From Ciona savignyi (lineage: Eukaryota > Chordata > Ascidiacea > Phlebobranchia > Cionidae), in the NCBI GenBank assembly GCA_000149265.1, contig CH002344.1, forward strand, positions 2,169,789 to 2,233,788: a DNA stretch of 64,000 nucleotides, given 5' to 3'. Made by a program: the position numbers and the translations under genes. Within the stretch, counting starts at the first letter, position 1. Each line of letters starts with the position of its first letter. Positions 12,801 through 22,640 of the stretch are shown here, piece by piece. Under the pieces are notes generated by a model. That model was not told the origin of the DNA. It searched no databases and was given only the letters and a program-made list of their open reading frames with translations.

Positions 12801-14147
12801 CAATCCCACAACCTCTCGGTTGACAGTCCGTCGCGCTACGAGCAAAGCTAACTGACCAGACTTATTCCCAAGGCATTTATAATACATCTGGGATCGCGAT
12901 ATATATTCGGGATTTATCGTCAGACTTATCTAAACCCATACACATTGTTATAATTGAGTAACCCGACTACGGGCATGTGGTATTCCGACAACTATCCTGT
13001 GTTTTAACACCCCCAACCCCTTTGTATATACATGAGTATTCCCCACCATACGTAAAGTCACGTCACCAGAGCTATTGCTACAAAAAGGTGCCAGTGGCCA
13101 CCTGGATAAAAGCTCCAGCCGTTCTATATATATTTTTTCATTTTTTTTATGTGCCAGGTTTCGAACCCATGCTGGGCTCATCACCAGGACCGTTTTTTGT
13201 ATAAGAGTCGGTATATGTATTGGTCGCGTTAACCATTCGACCACACGACCATAAAAAAAGCCATTCTATAATACGTTTTCTACACTGGAGGCGCTAATAT
13301 TATTCAAAATTTGTATTTTCAGGAAGAAATAACTGAAATCCCGACCACAGAACACGAGGTATTGTTTCGCATGTCTTAATTTCTTGCCGTTTTTAAACAA
13401 ATTTGTCTGTAGGTGGCCATAGAACCTGAACCAGAAATCCCTCAATTAGAACGTGAGCCAGAAGTACCACAAATAGAAGGTGATTTTCCTTAACGCATTT
13501 ATATTTATTATTTCGTATTATTTTTTTGGCAATTTAGGATGTCCCAACGTTATTTCGTCGATTTAATTATTCCGTTCATTTATAGTGTCATAAATATATG
13601 CTGAATATTGGGAATACACATTGGCTGATATGTTATTATACCCACTATACAGTAGCGGAGATATTGCAGTATATTGTATAAGATCGAGAACATTCTTTTA
13701 CTCCAACCATTAATCCACCGGGACCTGAGATATCCGCAATCTGACTCACCCAAAAGCGCACACGACTTGCCAGCAGCTGGTTTTGAGTCGACAACCGTTA
13801 GGCCGATTACCGTTGTCGTTTTAACCGGCCGGGGGCAACGCTAAAGTGAGGGAAAGAGGAAAGGAGGGAAATTGCTATGGAAACTAATTTAAACCCTACC
13901 CTAAACACTAATCTCAACCACAGTACTAACCCGAACTCTAACCCCATGTTTAAAACTAACTGTTATGTCATAATCTTCATTTTAGTGTGCGGTTTCCCCC
14001 CTTCCCGCTTTCACTCTTTTTAGTTTTCCCCATCGGTCAGCCACAAAAACAATCCACCCGACAATCATAACCCCCCGTTTCCACACAGAATGGAATCAAC
14101 CGAAACCAACAAAGAAAAAGAAGCCACGAGTTCGTAAAGACGAATAG
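3842..14147 (+). CDS. MTDH: Metadherin / LYRIC (AEG-1) orthologue, 13 exons, 435 aa
   Basis: In vertebrates MTDH is a single-pass ER and nuclear-envelope protein that binds the nuclease SND1. Exons: 3842-4030, 4445-4552, 5137-5212, 5951-6085, 8161-8304, 10431-10481, 11116-11186, 11811-11964, 12336-12433, 12571-12690, 13323-13358, 13413-13479, 14089-14147. All junctions are phase-consistent. Residues 9-29 form one membrane span, then a Lys-rich cytoplasmic segment. Family landmarks: KNLRRE in exon 2; DGTWETVSTREQ (125 on) followed by QKREKRRQ; NEWSD and DQWRS/RQWSD tryptophan blocks; DWSPPEAVW (W315 and W322), which keeps the seven-residue Trp spacing of the SND1-binding peptide; basic SRRRRKKK near 370; C-terminus EWNQPKPTKKKKPRVRKDE. 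Human MTDH is about 580 aa, so this one is shorter. The donor after exon 3 (GTCTGG) is weak. A second Met lies one codon after the first. Introns carry SINEs, a minisatellite and MITEs. Confidence 0.88.
5755..5965 (+). repeat. Tandem duplication of the MTDH exon 4 acceptor region
   Basis: Three copies of a unit of about 82 bp containing GAGTTGTGTCGGCAGATGGG. The possible acceptors end at 5786, 5866 and 5950; only the last leads into the long open exon 4. The copies differ by small changes, for example GACTGGGAAATTCCC against GACCTGGGAAACAGTG. Confidence 0.85.
6440..6735 (-). repeat. Minisatellite, unit about 21 bp, in MTDH intron 4
   Basis: About 13 imperfect copies of AACATAAAATAAGAATGGAAC. 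On the minus strand it reads as a spurious open frame of Phe/Tyr/Leu repeats, which I treat as non-coding. Confidence 0.9.
7085..7345 (+). repeat. Two copies of the GAGGTGTRTTACTGTGCAC repeat family
   Basis: Two partial monomers sharing CACTTTACATTGCTCCAACC, TGGTATCTAAT and CACACTGTAATA with the 2393-3062 array. Located in the MTDH intron before exon 5. Confidence 0.8.
9563..9825 (+). repeat. SINE-1, nearly full length
   Basis: Runs from the tRNA-like head (GATGCCTTTTAACTGAAAGG) through CCTTGGGCAAGG and CCGACGGTAGGCGCGAGG to the TATCC tail. Intronic in MTDH. Confidence 0.8.
10084..10243 (+). repeat. SINE-1 3' fragment with a short inverted tail piece
   Basis: A stretch of GGATAGGATATTCAC (minus-oriented tail) lies directly before a plus-oriented 3' half ending in GAATATCCTATCCTG. 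Probably one SINE fragment inserted next to another. Confidence 0.7.
12735..12850 (-). repeat. SINE-1 5' fragment, degenerate
   Basis: Contains AACCCATTAATCCACTGGGT and the reverse complement of the tRNA-like head near 12840. Heavily decayed. Confidence 0.55.
12955..13252 (-). repeat. Second tRNA-related SINE (SINE-2), full length
   Basis: On the minus strand it starts GTCGTGTGGTCGAATGGTTA, with a second promoter-like block GGGTTCGAAACC about 90 bases on, and ends with a tail related to the SINE-1 3' half (GCAATAGCTCTGGTGACG). About 298 bp. The head differs from SINE-1 (ACGCGACC in place of GCGTCGCC). It therefore looks like a second family sharing a related 3' end. Confidence 0.75.
13640..13830 (-). 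repeat. SINE-1 copy, degenerate
   Basis: Recognised by GAGATATTGCAGTATATTGT, AACCATTAATCCACCGGG and a decayed tRNA-like head. Located in the last MTDH intron. Confidence 0.55.
13851..14022 (+). mobile_element. MITE with an AACCCTAAC-rich core
   Basis: Ends are imperfect inverted repeats (AAAGTGAGGGAAAGAGGAAA against TTCCCGCTTTCACTCTTTTT). The core TAAACCCTACCCTAAACACTAATC is shared with copies at 15289-15460 and 33793-33968. Non-autonomous; no reading frame. Confidence 0.65.
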
Positions 14148-14404
14148 AAATCAAACACTTTTCACTATTCAAGAAGTAATTGGACAAAATTATTTTTTTA
14201 CGAACATTGCACAAGTACTCAGCTAATTATTTACGATTCTATTTTGAAACGTGTTTATCGCGGTGTTATTCTAATAAACCAATACTCTCGTATATACGAA
14301 ATAAATGTGTTTATCTGGATATTAGAATATTAATTTTGGCTAATAACGTTCTTATATAGGTCTAGGGTACACTTTCAAATAGTTGTTCGGACCATTATGG
14401 TAAT

Positions 14405-14870
14405 AACAAATGTATTCAGATACAATATTCACGTTTATTCCAAGGATGGGAAAACACAAGGAGCGTTATTACACGGGCAATCGACAGATTACCTCGCGAA
14501 TACGTAAGGGAGCTTTAACACACTGGCGCTTATCAGATTACCTCGCGATTACGCAAGGCCGTAAGGGAGCGTTATCACACGGGCTAAACGTCAGATTACC
14601 TCGCGTATACGTAAGAGAGTGTAACCACAATGGCAATCATCTAATTACCTCGCGAATATGCTAGTGAGCGTTATCACACGAGCAATCGTCAGATTGTAAA
14701 GTGTTGAGTACGATAGACACGTTGGTATCGTTGTTGTTCAACCCATTAAACCATTGGGTTCAGGCGACATCCTTGTCTTTTCCATAGGTCACAAACGACT
14801 AGCCCAGCGGTACCAAATCCCTCACGTTTCTGTTGACAGCTCCACGAGCTACGAATAACCAGCCGACTTT
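14405..14870 (-). repeat. SINE-1 with internal tandem amplification
   Basis: The block reading CAGATTACCTCGCGAATACG plus GGGAGCGTTATCACACGGGC is repeated about five times at 50-65 bp spacing inside an otherwise ordinary minus-strand SINE-1 (tail side at 14405, head at 14870). It lies just downstream of the MTDH stop. Confidence 0.8.
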
Positions 14871-15288
14871 ATTACTCTTTCGATTAAATATTGCTTACCT
14901 ATGGTGCCTTTAATAATGTATCTATGGCGACTTCAATTTTGATCAAAGATGGCGTCATTATTGCTAGTAATGGAACATATCCGCACAACTTATGTTTAAT
15001 TTAAGTTCAACATAATTCATAAGAAAGGTGAACGTGATGAACAAACTTAGCGAAACATTAATTATCTAGAATAGGTCGTTCAGTGTGTTAGAATAGAAAA
15101 GTAGCCAGTACAAAAATATGATAGATGATAATATTTGGCTGTACCAAAATTATATCAATGTTTTATCAACCTACACTGGAAACCAGTTGCTTGCGTGCTG
15201 TTCTGGTAACGTACTGACGACTAACAGCGTTATAATGGCATCCTTTGCAGTCATCTTTCATGGATAATCATCTCTCATGGATATGGGT

Positions 15289-15460
15289 TACACTAAAGAG
15301 AGCAAAACTGCCAAATAAAACTATAAAAAATAATTCTAACCCTGCTTAAACACTAATCCCAACCCCAACCTAACTATAACTCTAACCCTAGTCCTAACAC
15401 CAACCCAAGCGGCCTATTTTTTAGTGTAAAGTTTCCCTCCTTTCTGTAGAGGTTACATTG
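15289..15460 (+). mobile_element. MITE with an AACCCTAAC-rich core
   Basis: Same family as 13851-14022. Termini TACACTAAAGAGAGCAAAAC and TTTAGTGTAAAGTTTCCC are inverted, and the core has AACACTAATCCCAACCCC. It sits about 75 bp upstream of the TMEM11 start. Confidence 0.6.
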
Positions 15461-15534
15461 TTATAATAGCCAAACTGCCTCTTGTTATTTTAGCCTCCAT
15501 AGACATGGATATTTTTACCCGATAAATTAATGAA

Positions 15535-17789
15535 ATGACTAAATTATTTAAATTTCTTCTGGTTAATGATAAAATGGAAGATTCTGGGAGTGCAGGTAGA
15601 AGTACAAAGGTGATTAGGGAAATATACAATGGGGCTGGCTGCCAGGAGAAATTTGAATACGAACTGGAATGCGCTTTGGAGGCGAATGTGGATTACATTG
15701 TAATTGAACCAACCAAGTTAGGTAAGTCTGATGTTATTATCGGCATATATTGGTAAACAGCTTTATATATATTACTTTATGAATAATGAGTGAGATAACG
15801 TGCCTCGCGTTTCCCAAATTAGGAGCATAAAACATATTGTGGTGTCATAAGGTAGTTTTGATAACCCCACGGTTGGCGCAAAGTGATGTAACAATTACTC
15901 TTGTAATAATCCCCTTGCGCATTTGTGAGGTAATCTGATGATTGGCTGTGTGATAATCCTCTTTGCCTGCTATGTATAATGTCATATTAAACCTTTCTCA
16001 TCTGCCTATTGATTGGGATAAAACACAATTATACAAATTGTTTTATCTGGAAGATAAAGGGTTTTAGCTGCTAAAATAATTAGGATAATTGAATGTGTCC
16101 TTTATAATCTGCTGGGTGGTAATATATACCTTATGAATTGCCAATGATAATATTGTCAAATCTTAGATGCAAGAATTCTCTTGAAGTTTGGAAATATGAC
16201 TTAAAAATAAAGTAATTTATGGAAATATGACTTAAAAATAAAGTCTTGTATAACCTTTCAGGTGTTTTGTCCAACAGCTTAAAATTTGAAAAGTTAAAAT
16301 TTAGTAAGAATTCACTCGCGTGTGGAAGCTTACGCGTGTAAATCGTTTACCACAACCGTTTTTTATATGATGAGGCTGCTTTAAATATTAGAGACTTTGT
16401 TATTCGTTTGTGTCTTGTGTATATTGAAAACAAACACAATGATAAGGATTGGTTTTTTATTTCCCCTATATGCAGTTGAATAAAAAACGGTTGTGGTAAA
16501 CATTAGTTATTTTTTTATTTACAAGAGTAAATTCTTACCCGCGAGTGTTTTTTCATGCGGATTTTGGGCCCTGTATATATCATGGCAAGGTGTGACTGAC
16601 TGGCAACCTGGTAGCCCTTAAATTGATGATACCCAGTAACAAGCTATTTATGGTTGCCACAATTTGTTCCTTTCAACACCAGGACTGTAAATTTTTTCTT
16701 AAATCGTCAGTTCCAACGATGCAGAAAACAATCAACTGTTTGAAGTATGAAAACTAATCATCATAAATGATCAATTTGTTTTCATAAAAAATCCTTAAGG
16801 TTAAGAATCCTTAACATAACATACTTGGTTGGCTTGCCTGAACTTATTTCGTTCTGTAGCATTGGGTTTGTATTTTTCTCTGGTTGTAGATATTTACAGT
16901 ACTATTTTAACAAATGACCATTTATTCTTTATCCTGTATGCAATGCTAGCCTTAACTCTTAAATGTTTTTCCTGGTGTATAGCGATGTCCACTGTCCTAA
17001 ATCAATTATTGATTTCAATTCAATTAGAAAATGATTTAGACCAATTTTTTTATTCCAGCAATTTAAAATTAAGTTGTTAATGGTATAACAAAATGAAATT
17101 TATTTATATAACTTTGATTCACAATTGAAAAAATCCATATTGAACAAAAGTTATTTGTAACTTAATAAACTTATGTTTTACATGTATATTTTAAAATGGT
17201 TCGAAATTATAATACTTATTACTCTTAATTAAAAAAGAAAAATACTAGAACAATTTAAAAAACAAATTTAAAGTAGCGGTACATCCCTGGTATAATTACT
17301 TTACCCACAACTTATGCCATCTTATATTCAGCATAACTAACAATAAGAATTTCCAATATATACATACACCAGCGTGTTCTCATTAAAATATTGTTCATAG
17401 GTGAAGAGACGTCGCGGTGGATCCGAGTTGGTAACTGCCTTCACAAAACCTCCGTCCTATCTGGTTTAACCGCTCTAATCCTGCCCCGAATTCTCCCCGA
17501 GATGCCGTTACCAAGTAATGTGATCATCGGTGCCCCGGCGGCCCTTCTGAGTGTCTCGTGCGCCGCGTTGTACGGGATCTCGTGGCAGTTCGACCCGTGC
17601 TGCAAGTACCAAGTGACGGTGAGCAGTAGGGAGCTGTCGCAACTCAACGTGCAGAACTTAACAAATCCTTCTCCTGTTGTCCTCGTACGCAAGGATGATA
17701 CTTACAGGAAAGGCTTGCATAACTGCATCGCGTTCTTTGCCGGTATTCTTCTTGTCAGGACTTTAGATAATTTATGGAATGGGCAGTGA
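15535..17789 (+). CDS. TMEM11: TMEM11 orthologue, mitochondrial inner-membrane protein, two exons, 191 aa
   Basis: TMEM11 (PMI in fly) is a small inner-membrane protein that helps shape cristae together with MICOS. Exon 1 is 15535-15721, exon 2 is 17401-17789, with a GTAAGT donor and TTCATAG acceptor; the codon splits as G|GT. The product has EIYNGAGCQEKFEYELE and VDYIVIEPTKLGEETSRW, then VGNCLHKT, a first hydrophobic segment, a second (around APAALLSVSCAALYGISW), the hallmark SWQFDPCCKYQV, PVVLVRKDDTYRKGLHN and a last hydrophobic stretch before DNLWNGQ. Length matches the vertebrate protein (192 aa). The start could instead be the Met 13 codons later (MEDSGS). The 1.7 kb intron holds repeats. 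The gene is convergent with RAD18; the two stops are 44 bp apart. Confidence 0.95.
15850..15990 (+). repeat. SINE-1 3' half, degenerate
   Basis: Recognisable by ACCCCACGGTTGGCGCAAAG and a duplicated GAGGTAATCTGATGATTG block. In the TMEM11 intron. Confidence 0.55.
16188..16252. repeat. Direct repeat of about 30 bp
   Basis: GGAAATATGACTTAAAAATA followed by AAGT occurs twice, 31 bp apart. Intronic, no other signal. Confidence 0.85.
16300..16555. mobile_element. Inverted-repeat element in the TMEM11 intron
   Basis: The left arm holds TAGTAAGAATTCACTCGCG and then TTTACCACAACCGTTTTTTA. The right arm holds the reverse complements, AAAAAACGGTTGTGGTAAA and then ATTCTTACCCGCGAGTG. Nested arms of about 70 bp and an internal loop of about 100 bp without an open frame suggest a MITE. 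No clear target duplication was identified. Confidence 0.6.
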
Positions 17790-17833
17790 CTGGTTTTATT
17801 TTTACACATCTATTTGTTAGCAACGAGAAAACA

Positions 17834-20800
17834 CTATAAATTCGGTATCGAAGCATCGATCAACTGTTTTATTTCTGCTGCTTGGCTGTCTTCCTCAAAT
17901 GCTTGACGGAGTTTGTTCATTTTTAAAATTTCTTGATGAGTTTCCGAATCTGCGGAGATACGTATATACTTTGGTGCTGGTTATAGAAATATAATAAATA
18001 CCGACTTTTTTCATTTAGTTCTGAATTTTCAACAGCGAGCGTCTCATTGACTAAAATTGCATCACTCGATAGCTTCTTAACGGGCGGAAATTTCTAGAAA
18101 AAAGCGGGTTAGGAAACTTAAACTGCTTGTTTGAAAACAAACCTTTTTTTTCAGTTTTCTAGAAGATTCTTTTTTATTTCTGTGGAAAGTATAACTTTTC
18201 TATAAAATATGGTGGTGGTAATTTGCAAGAGCAAATTGGAAATTAGTTCCCCAGACTTTAATCTCATTTGTAGCGCTTACTGTTTGTGTCATTGAGCAAG
18301 GCAGTTAGCGGATTTGCCTGAAATATGTTGTACAAACATGCAACGAAGATTTGAAGGTTTTAGGATCGAAACCAACCACTTGCCATTTCTCTCTCATGCA
18401 TTGTCAGCTCTTGAATGTCATACATTGTTGGGAAAAATCTTATCTAAGTTATAAAAAACTCCAAATTGATTAGTTGGCTGCTTCATTGAAAGAACAATAT
18501 TGCGTGACAGTAACGAAAAATCGAATGCGATTTGAACCTACGTTTCAGCCACATCAAAATTGCAATTCCAAAGAAATTATCACACTACATAATCCCACCC
18601 ACCATAGATGTATTACAAGCACAATATTCTATTAAAACCTCGTAACCACCCACACTCCTCTGAAATCCATGTTTCCCCAACTTACTTCTGTCCCTTTCTC
18701 CTTAACACCCGCTCCCCTCGCATGAGGCAGATATCCAGGTGGGTGTTAATGTGTGCAGATGAGATTTTGCATTCACAAGACGGACACAGAACTTTTTTAT
18801 CAAATTGTTGTATTTTTGTGACGTCATTATCTGTAATTGATGATGCAAACATATCCACACTGTCAGGGAAATCCCCTTTTTTGGCTTCCTCTGGAATTTT
18901 GTCATTGCCAGTGGTGGGGATACATAAAGTCACTGTTTCATTTTTGTGGAAACTTTCTTCAGATATCATTTTGTTGTATTTTTCCTCCAAATCCTGAAGA
19001 AATAAACCCAATAAGAACCAATTTGCTGAAGGATAGGATATTCATGTTTATCCCCGTGAATGGGAAAACCAAGGGGGTTAACATAGGGACAATTGTCAGA
19101 TCACCTCGCGCCCATCGTCGGGTTACCATAGCTATTCCAGGGTGTTGTGTATGATAGATACGTTCCTTCAATTTGGTAGAACCCATTAATCCGCTGGGTC
19201 GAGGTATTGTCCGTAAGGTGGATAGGATAGGATATTCATGTTTATCCCCGTGAATGGGAAAACCTAGGAGGTTATCACACGGGCAATCGTCAGATCACCT
19301 CGCGCCCATCGTCGGGTTACCGGAGCCATTGCAGTGTGTTGTATCTGATAGACATGTTCCTTCAATTTGGTACAACCCATTAATCCGCTGGGTTCAGGCA
19401 ATGTCCGTAAAGTGCCTTGCCCAGAGCACAACCGACTAGCTAGCGACCAGTTTCGCACCTGCAACCTTTCGATTGAAAGGCGACGCACTTAACCGCTAGA
19501 CCACCGGGCCGGACAAGTGCCTTGCCCAAGGACACCACCGACTAGCTAACGACCAGTTTGAAGTTATTACAGTGTGTGAATAACCAAAAAAGAATCATTA
19601 GATACCACTGAGTTGTAGCAATGTAAAGTGGCCTGCTCAAGCGCATAGTAATACACCTCCTGGTAACAGTAGAGCACAGTAATACACCTCAAGCCCACAG
19701 TAGAGTTACTTAAGCCATTACAGTGTGTGGAAAATCAGACATAACTTTCAATTCGGACGACTTTTTAGATACCACTGGGTTGGAGCAATGTAAAGTGACT
19801 TGCTCAGGTGCACAGTAATACATCTCATTCCAACAGTCGAGCACAGTAATACACCTTGTGCCCACAGTCAAGATTGTTAGTTTACCTGAGAAATGGAAGA
19901 TTCAATCTGAATTGTTTGTGGAGATTGAGATCTGCAAATGTTAAGTCATTAAACGATATCTGGTGTCTTGCCCATCATTCGTAATACAATTCTGGCTTAT
20001 AAAAGAACCTATATTTAACACGGTGTATTATCTCTAGCAATTCAACTGTGGGCATAAGGTGTCTTATGATACCCATGGATAGAGCCTGGGTTCCCACCAA
20101 CGAGGATATAAATGAACCAACCATCCACACACTGTAAGAGTTCCAGCAACTTAACTATTGAAATTAGGTGTCTTACGATACTTGTGGATAAAGCCTGTCT
20201 TCCTATCCACGAGGATATAAATGAACCAACCATCCACTCACTGTAATAACTCCAGTAACTCGACTGTGGACATAAGTGTCTTCCGATACCTGTGGATAAA
20301 GCCTGACTTCCCACCCATGGGGATATAAATAAACCAACCATCAACACACTGTACTAGTTCCAGCAACTTGACTATGAAAATGAGGTGTCTTACGATACCC
20401 GTGGATAAAGCCTGACTTTTCCTCCAAGAGGATATAAATGAACCAACCATCCACACACTGTAATAGTTCCAGCAACTGAACTATGGAAATGAGGTATATG
20501 TTGACTTTCAATGCATGTGGGTACTGGATAATCCTCTCCACGAGGATCAACATTAATTAAAGCGATACTTACAAACGTTTGTAAACTCGGAGAATGTCCT
20601 GGATGATTTTGTTTGGAATTAGATTTGATTTTGACAACACCTGGAATGTAATCTTACTTGTAATGTTATTTAAATTAGGTACTCTTTTGAGATATGGTAT
20701 GTAATAATATTTGGTTTCATATTTTTTCTTTCAAAGTTATGTGTTTTTGCTTTGTACAGAATGTAAGTATTTATCACAAGAGGATATTTAATTAATGTAG

Positions 20801-21743
20801 GTTGTAAGATCTTATGGTAGGTCTATAATCGTATTGGTGGGATCAAAATATGCTCTGAGTAGGTTGGTTGTTTCCTTGAGCAAAGACTTGCCGCAGTTGT
20901 CGGTGATTTAACATTATACCAATTTTGTGTCTCTGTCGTAATTTTTTATTCTGTTTCCCACAATTTTGAGCAACAAACCTGTAAACTGACCTTGGACAAA
21001 ATTCTCACACGACAAAATGCTTTCTGCCATGTGGTGAGTGATTATTTCGTGACGTATAATATAGAGCGTCAAAAGCTTGGCTAAAGAGAATGAACAAAAC
21101 ATACAAACCGAGCTGAGAACAAAGTTTGGCTAACAGAACGCAAAGAGAATAATAGGTATTTAATGTAAAAGCGCGGTTCGCCGCTGGGTTGAAAGTCGAT
21201 AGACTAAGCTACAAAATTACAAAAAAGAAAATGTTAACATACATAAAGGTAGGTCTACCTGTTTACATGTTGGGCACGAAGGGATTCGACTTAAATGTTC
21301 TTCTATACATGAAGAACAAACTGTAAATCATATAACTAAAATAAAGTTTTGTTATAATTTTACTATAATATAGGATAGAATATTCAAGTTTATCCGTATA
21401 AGTGGGAAAACTAAGGGGGTTAAAACACTTGCAATCACCTCGCGCCTACAGTCGGGTTACCAGAGCTATTGCAGTGTGTTGGGTTCATGGTTTGCCTTAT
21501 TTAAATAGAACCCATTAATCTGCTGAGTTCAGGCAATATCCGTTAAGTGCCTTGTCCAAAGACAGAACTGACTAGCTAGTGACCAGTTTCGCACCTTAAA
21601 CCCTTCGGCTAAAAGGCGACGTACTAAACCACCAGACTAATCCGTCGGACAATGAATCACTTACAATTATGTGAGCAATTTTCTATCATTACTGGAATGT
21701 CAAAATATTCCCCGCAAATTGAACACCTTAACAGTTCGTCCAT
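17834..21743 (-). CDS. RAD18: RAD18 orthologue, E3 ubiquitin ligase (RING + UBZ4), 8 exons, about 276 aa
   Basis: RAD18 with RAD6 monoubiquitinates PCNA to start translesion synthesis. Exons (minus): 21743-21665, 21320-21259, 20640-20573, 19931-19886, 18993-18686, 18179-18143, 18093-18006, 17976-17834. The RING is complete across exons 1-2: C7, C10, C23, H25, C28, C31, C42, C45 (LLRCSICGEYFDIP, CPTCK). Exon 3 continues with SNLIPNKIIQDILRVYKRL, the usual RAD18 post-RING helix. UBZ4 finger: C155, C158, H170, C174 (LCPSCECKISSAHINTHLD). The first six exons are well supported. The last two are less sure: the final intron would be only 29 nt (GTCGGT...CCAG), and without splicing the frame ends at IRKLIKKF. 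No SAP domain was found, so it is far shorter than human RAD18 (about 495 aa); an exon may have been missed. Introns hold nested SINEs and tandem repeats. Confidence 0.85.
19031..19560 (-). repeat. SINE-1 host copy interrupted by a second SINE-1
   Basis: The 3' part (19031-19218) and the 5' part (19517-19560, AAGTGCCTTGCCCAAGGACA) form one element split by a complete copy. At the junctions GTAAGGTG on the left and AAGTG on the right look like a short target duplication of the element's own sequence. Confidence 0.8.
19219..19516 (-). repeat. SINE-1, full length, inserted in another SINE-1
   Basis: Intact minus-strand copy from the GTCCGGCCCGGTGGTCTAGC head (A box TGGTCTAGCGG, B-box region GGTTGCAGGTGCGAAACTGG) to a GGATAGGATAGGATA tail. 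Younger than its host. In a RAD18 intron. Confidence 0.85.
19575..19880 (-). repeat. Two inverted-orientation monomers of the 2393-3062 repeat family
   Basis: Contains reverse complements of GCACCTGAGCAAG, CACTTTACATTGCTCCAACC and GAGGTGTATTACTGTGC. Intronic in RAD18, adjacent to its exon 4. Confidence 0.8.
20035..20560. repeat. Tandem repeat, about four units of roughly 122 bp, in a RAD18 intron
   Basis: Each unit has ACCAACCATCCACACACTG, CCAGCAACT, GAGGTGTCTTACGATACC, GTGGATAAAGCCTGACTTCC and GAGGATATAAATGAACC. Related at the edges (ACACACTGTAATAG, CCAGCAACTCGACTGTGG) to the 2393-3062 family. Spurious open frames on the minus strand arise from the periodicity. Confidence 0.88.
21371..21654 (-). 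repeat. SINE-1, near full length
   Basis: Tail at 21371 (ATAGGATAGAATATTC), head near 21654 (GGATTAGTCTGGTGGTTTAG on the minus strand). It starts about 10 bp from the RAD18 exon 1 donor, inside intron 1. Confidence 0.8.
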
Positions 21744-22640
21744 CAGAATCCTTTGTTTTTCAGACAACCGGAAATCCGCTTTGGTTAGTTGACTTGTTCA
21801 GCTTAATGTGTACCGCAAGGTGACGCCAGAGATTGGGAAATACCCTTGAAGGAGTATAAATCAAAGATCACAAAAGTATTACAGTATGATCTCAATCTCA
21901 AATTTTTATTTAAATAATGGATTAATGTAAAAGCGAAAGGTCGAAATATTATCTTTTTAAGATAATAAAAATAAAAAAGTTATAACAATTAAAAATACAT
22001 TAGTTAAATATGTAGCATTCGTTAAAAATGAAATAATAATAATAAAATTATTGAAGCATTAAATGTTCGCGCTCACTGTGCAATTTACAAACTTTATGTT
22101 ACAAATGTAAACACACTGCACGCAGGGTTGCCATTTGGCCTTTTTCACGGCCAAATTTCAGAAATTTGGCCGTACCAAAATCGCCCCAGACGCGAAAAAA
22201 ATAGTTTGGCCGTGCGGAAAAATCTGGCCGAATTTGGCCGTATAAGCATATTGTCAAATTTTTAGCCAAAACATCATATTATTTTTACGCTAGAGTAGAA
22301 ATAAAGGGAAAAAATATATATGTAAATGAATTTATAATATCAATTGTCTCATTTTCCAAATCACAAAGCTGATTATGACGTTTTGAAATAAAATAATAAC
22401 GGTAGGCATTCCTGTATAGTATTTGATTGGGTTCGACAAATCTAGAGGGAATTAAAATTATACAATTTTTGAACAAATATTGAGATAAATAGCCCAATTG
22501 GCTAAATTAAATAGTTTATTTTGTACTTGATACAAATTGGCCGAATTTTGGCCGTAAAGCAAACACAGTTTGGCCGTAAAGCAGATTTTCCGTCTGGCAA
22601 CCCTGACTGCACGTGAACGAGTTAAAACTTAAAACTAAAG
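21744..22640. promoter_or_regulatory. Divergent upstream region shared by RAD18 and TDP2
   Basis: 897 bp separate the two start codons, and 483 bp of this is a MITE (22123-22605). Without the MITE, about 400 bp would serve both directions. No convincing TATA box was seen. That the region works as a bidirectional promoter is an inference from geometry. Confidence 0.45.
22123..22605. mobile_element. hAT-like MITE with 8-bp target duplication
   Basis: 483 bp. Termini CAGGGTTGCCA and TGGCAACCCTG are perfect inverted repeats. The flanks ACTGCACG (22115-22122 and 22606-22613) are a perfect 8-bp duplication, the hAT signature. Inside, TTTGGCCG occurs many times near both ends (subterminal repeats, possible transposase binding sites). 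No transposase frame, so non-autonomous. Confidence 0.9.

Noticed and set aside
20914..21102. Minus-strand ATG with MAESILSCENFV followed by a GTCAGT donor
   Set aside because: It looked like a first exon, but it lies inside RAD18 intron 2 and its phase does not fit the next exon. The real RING exons are at 21743 and 21320.
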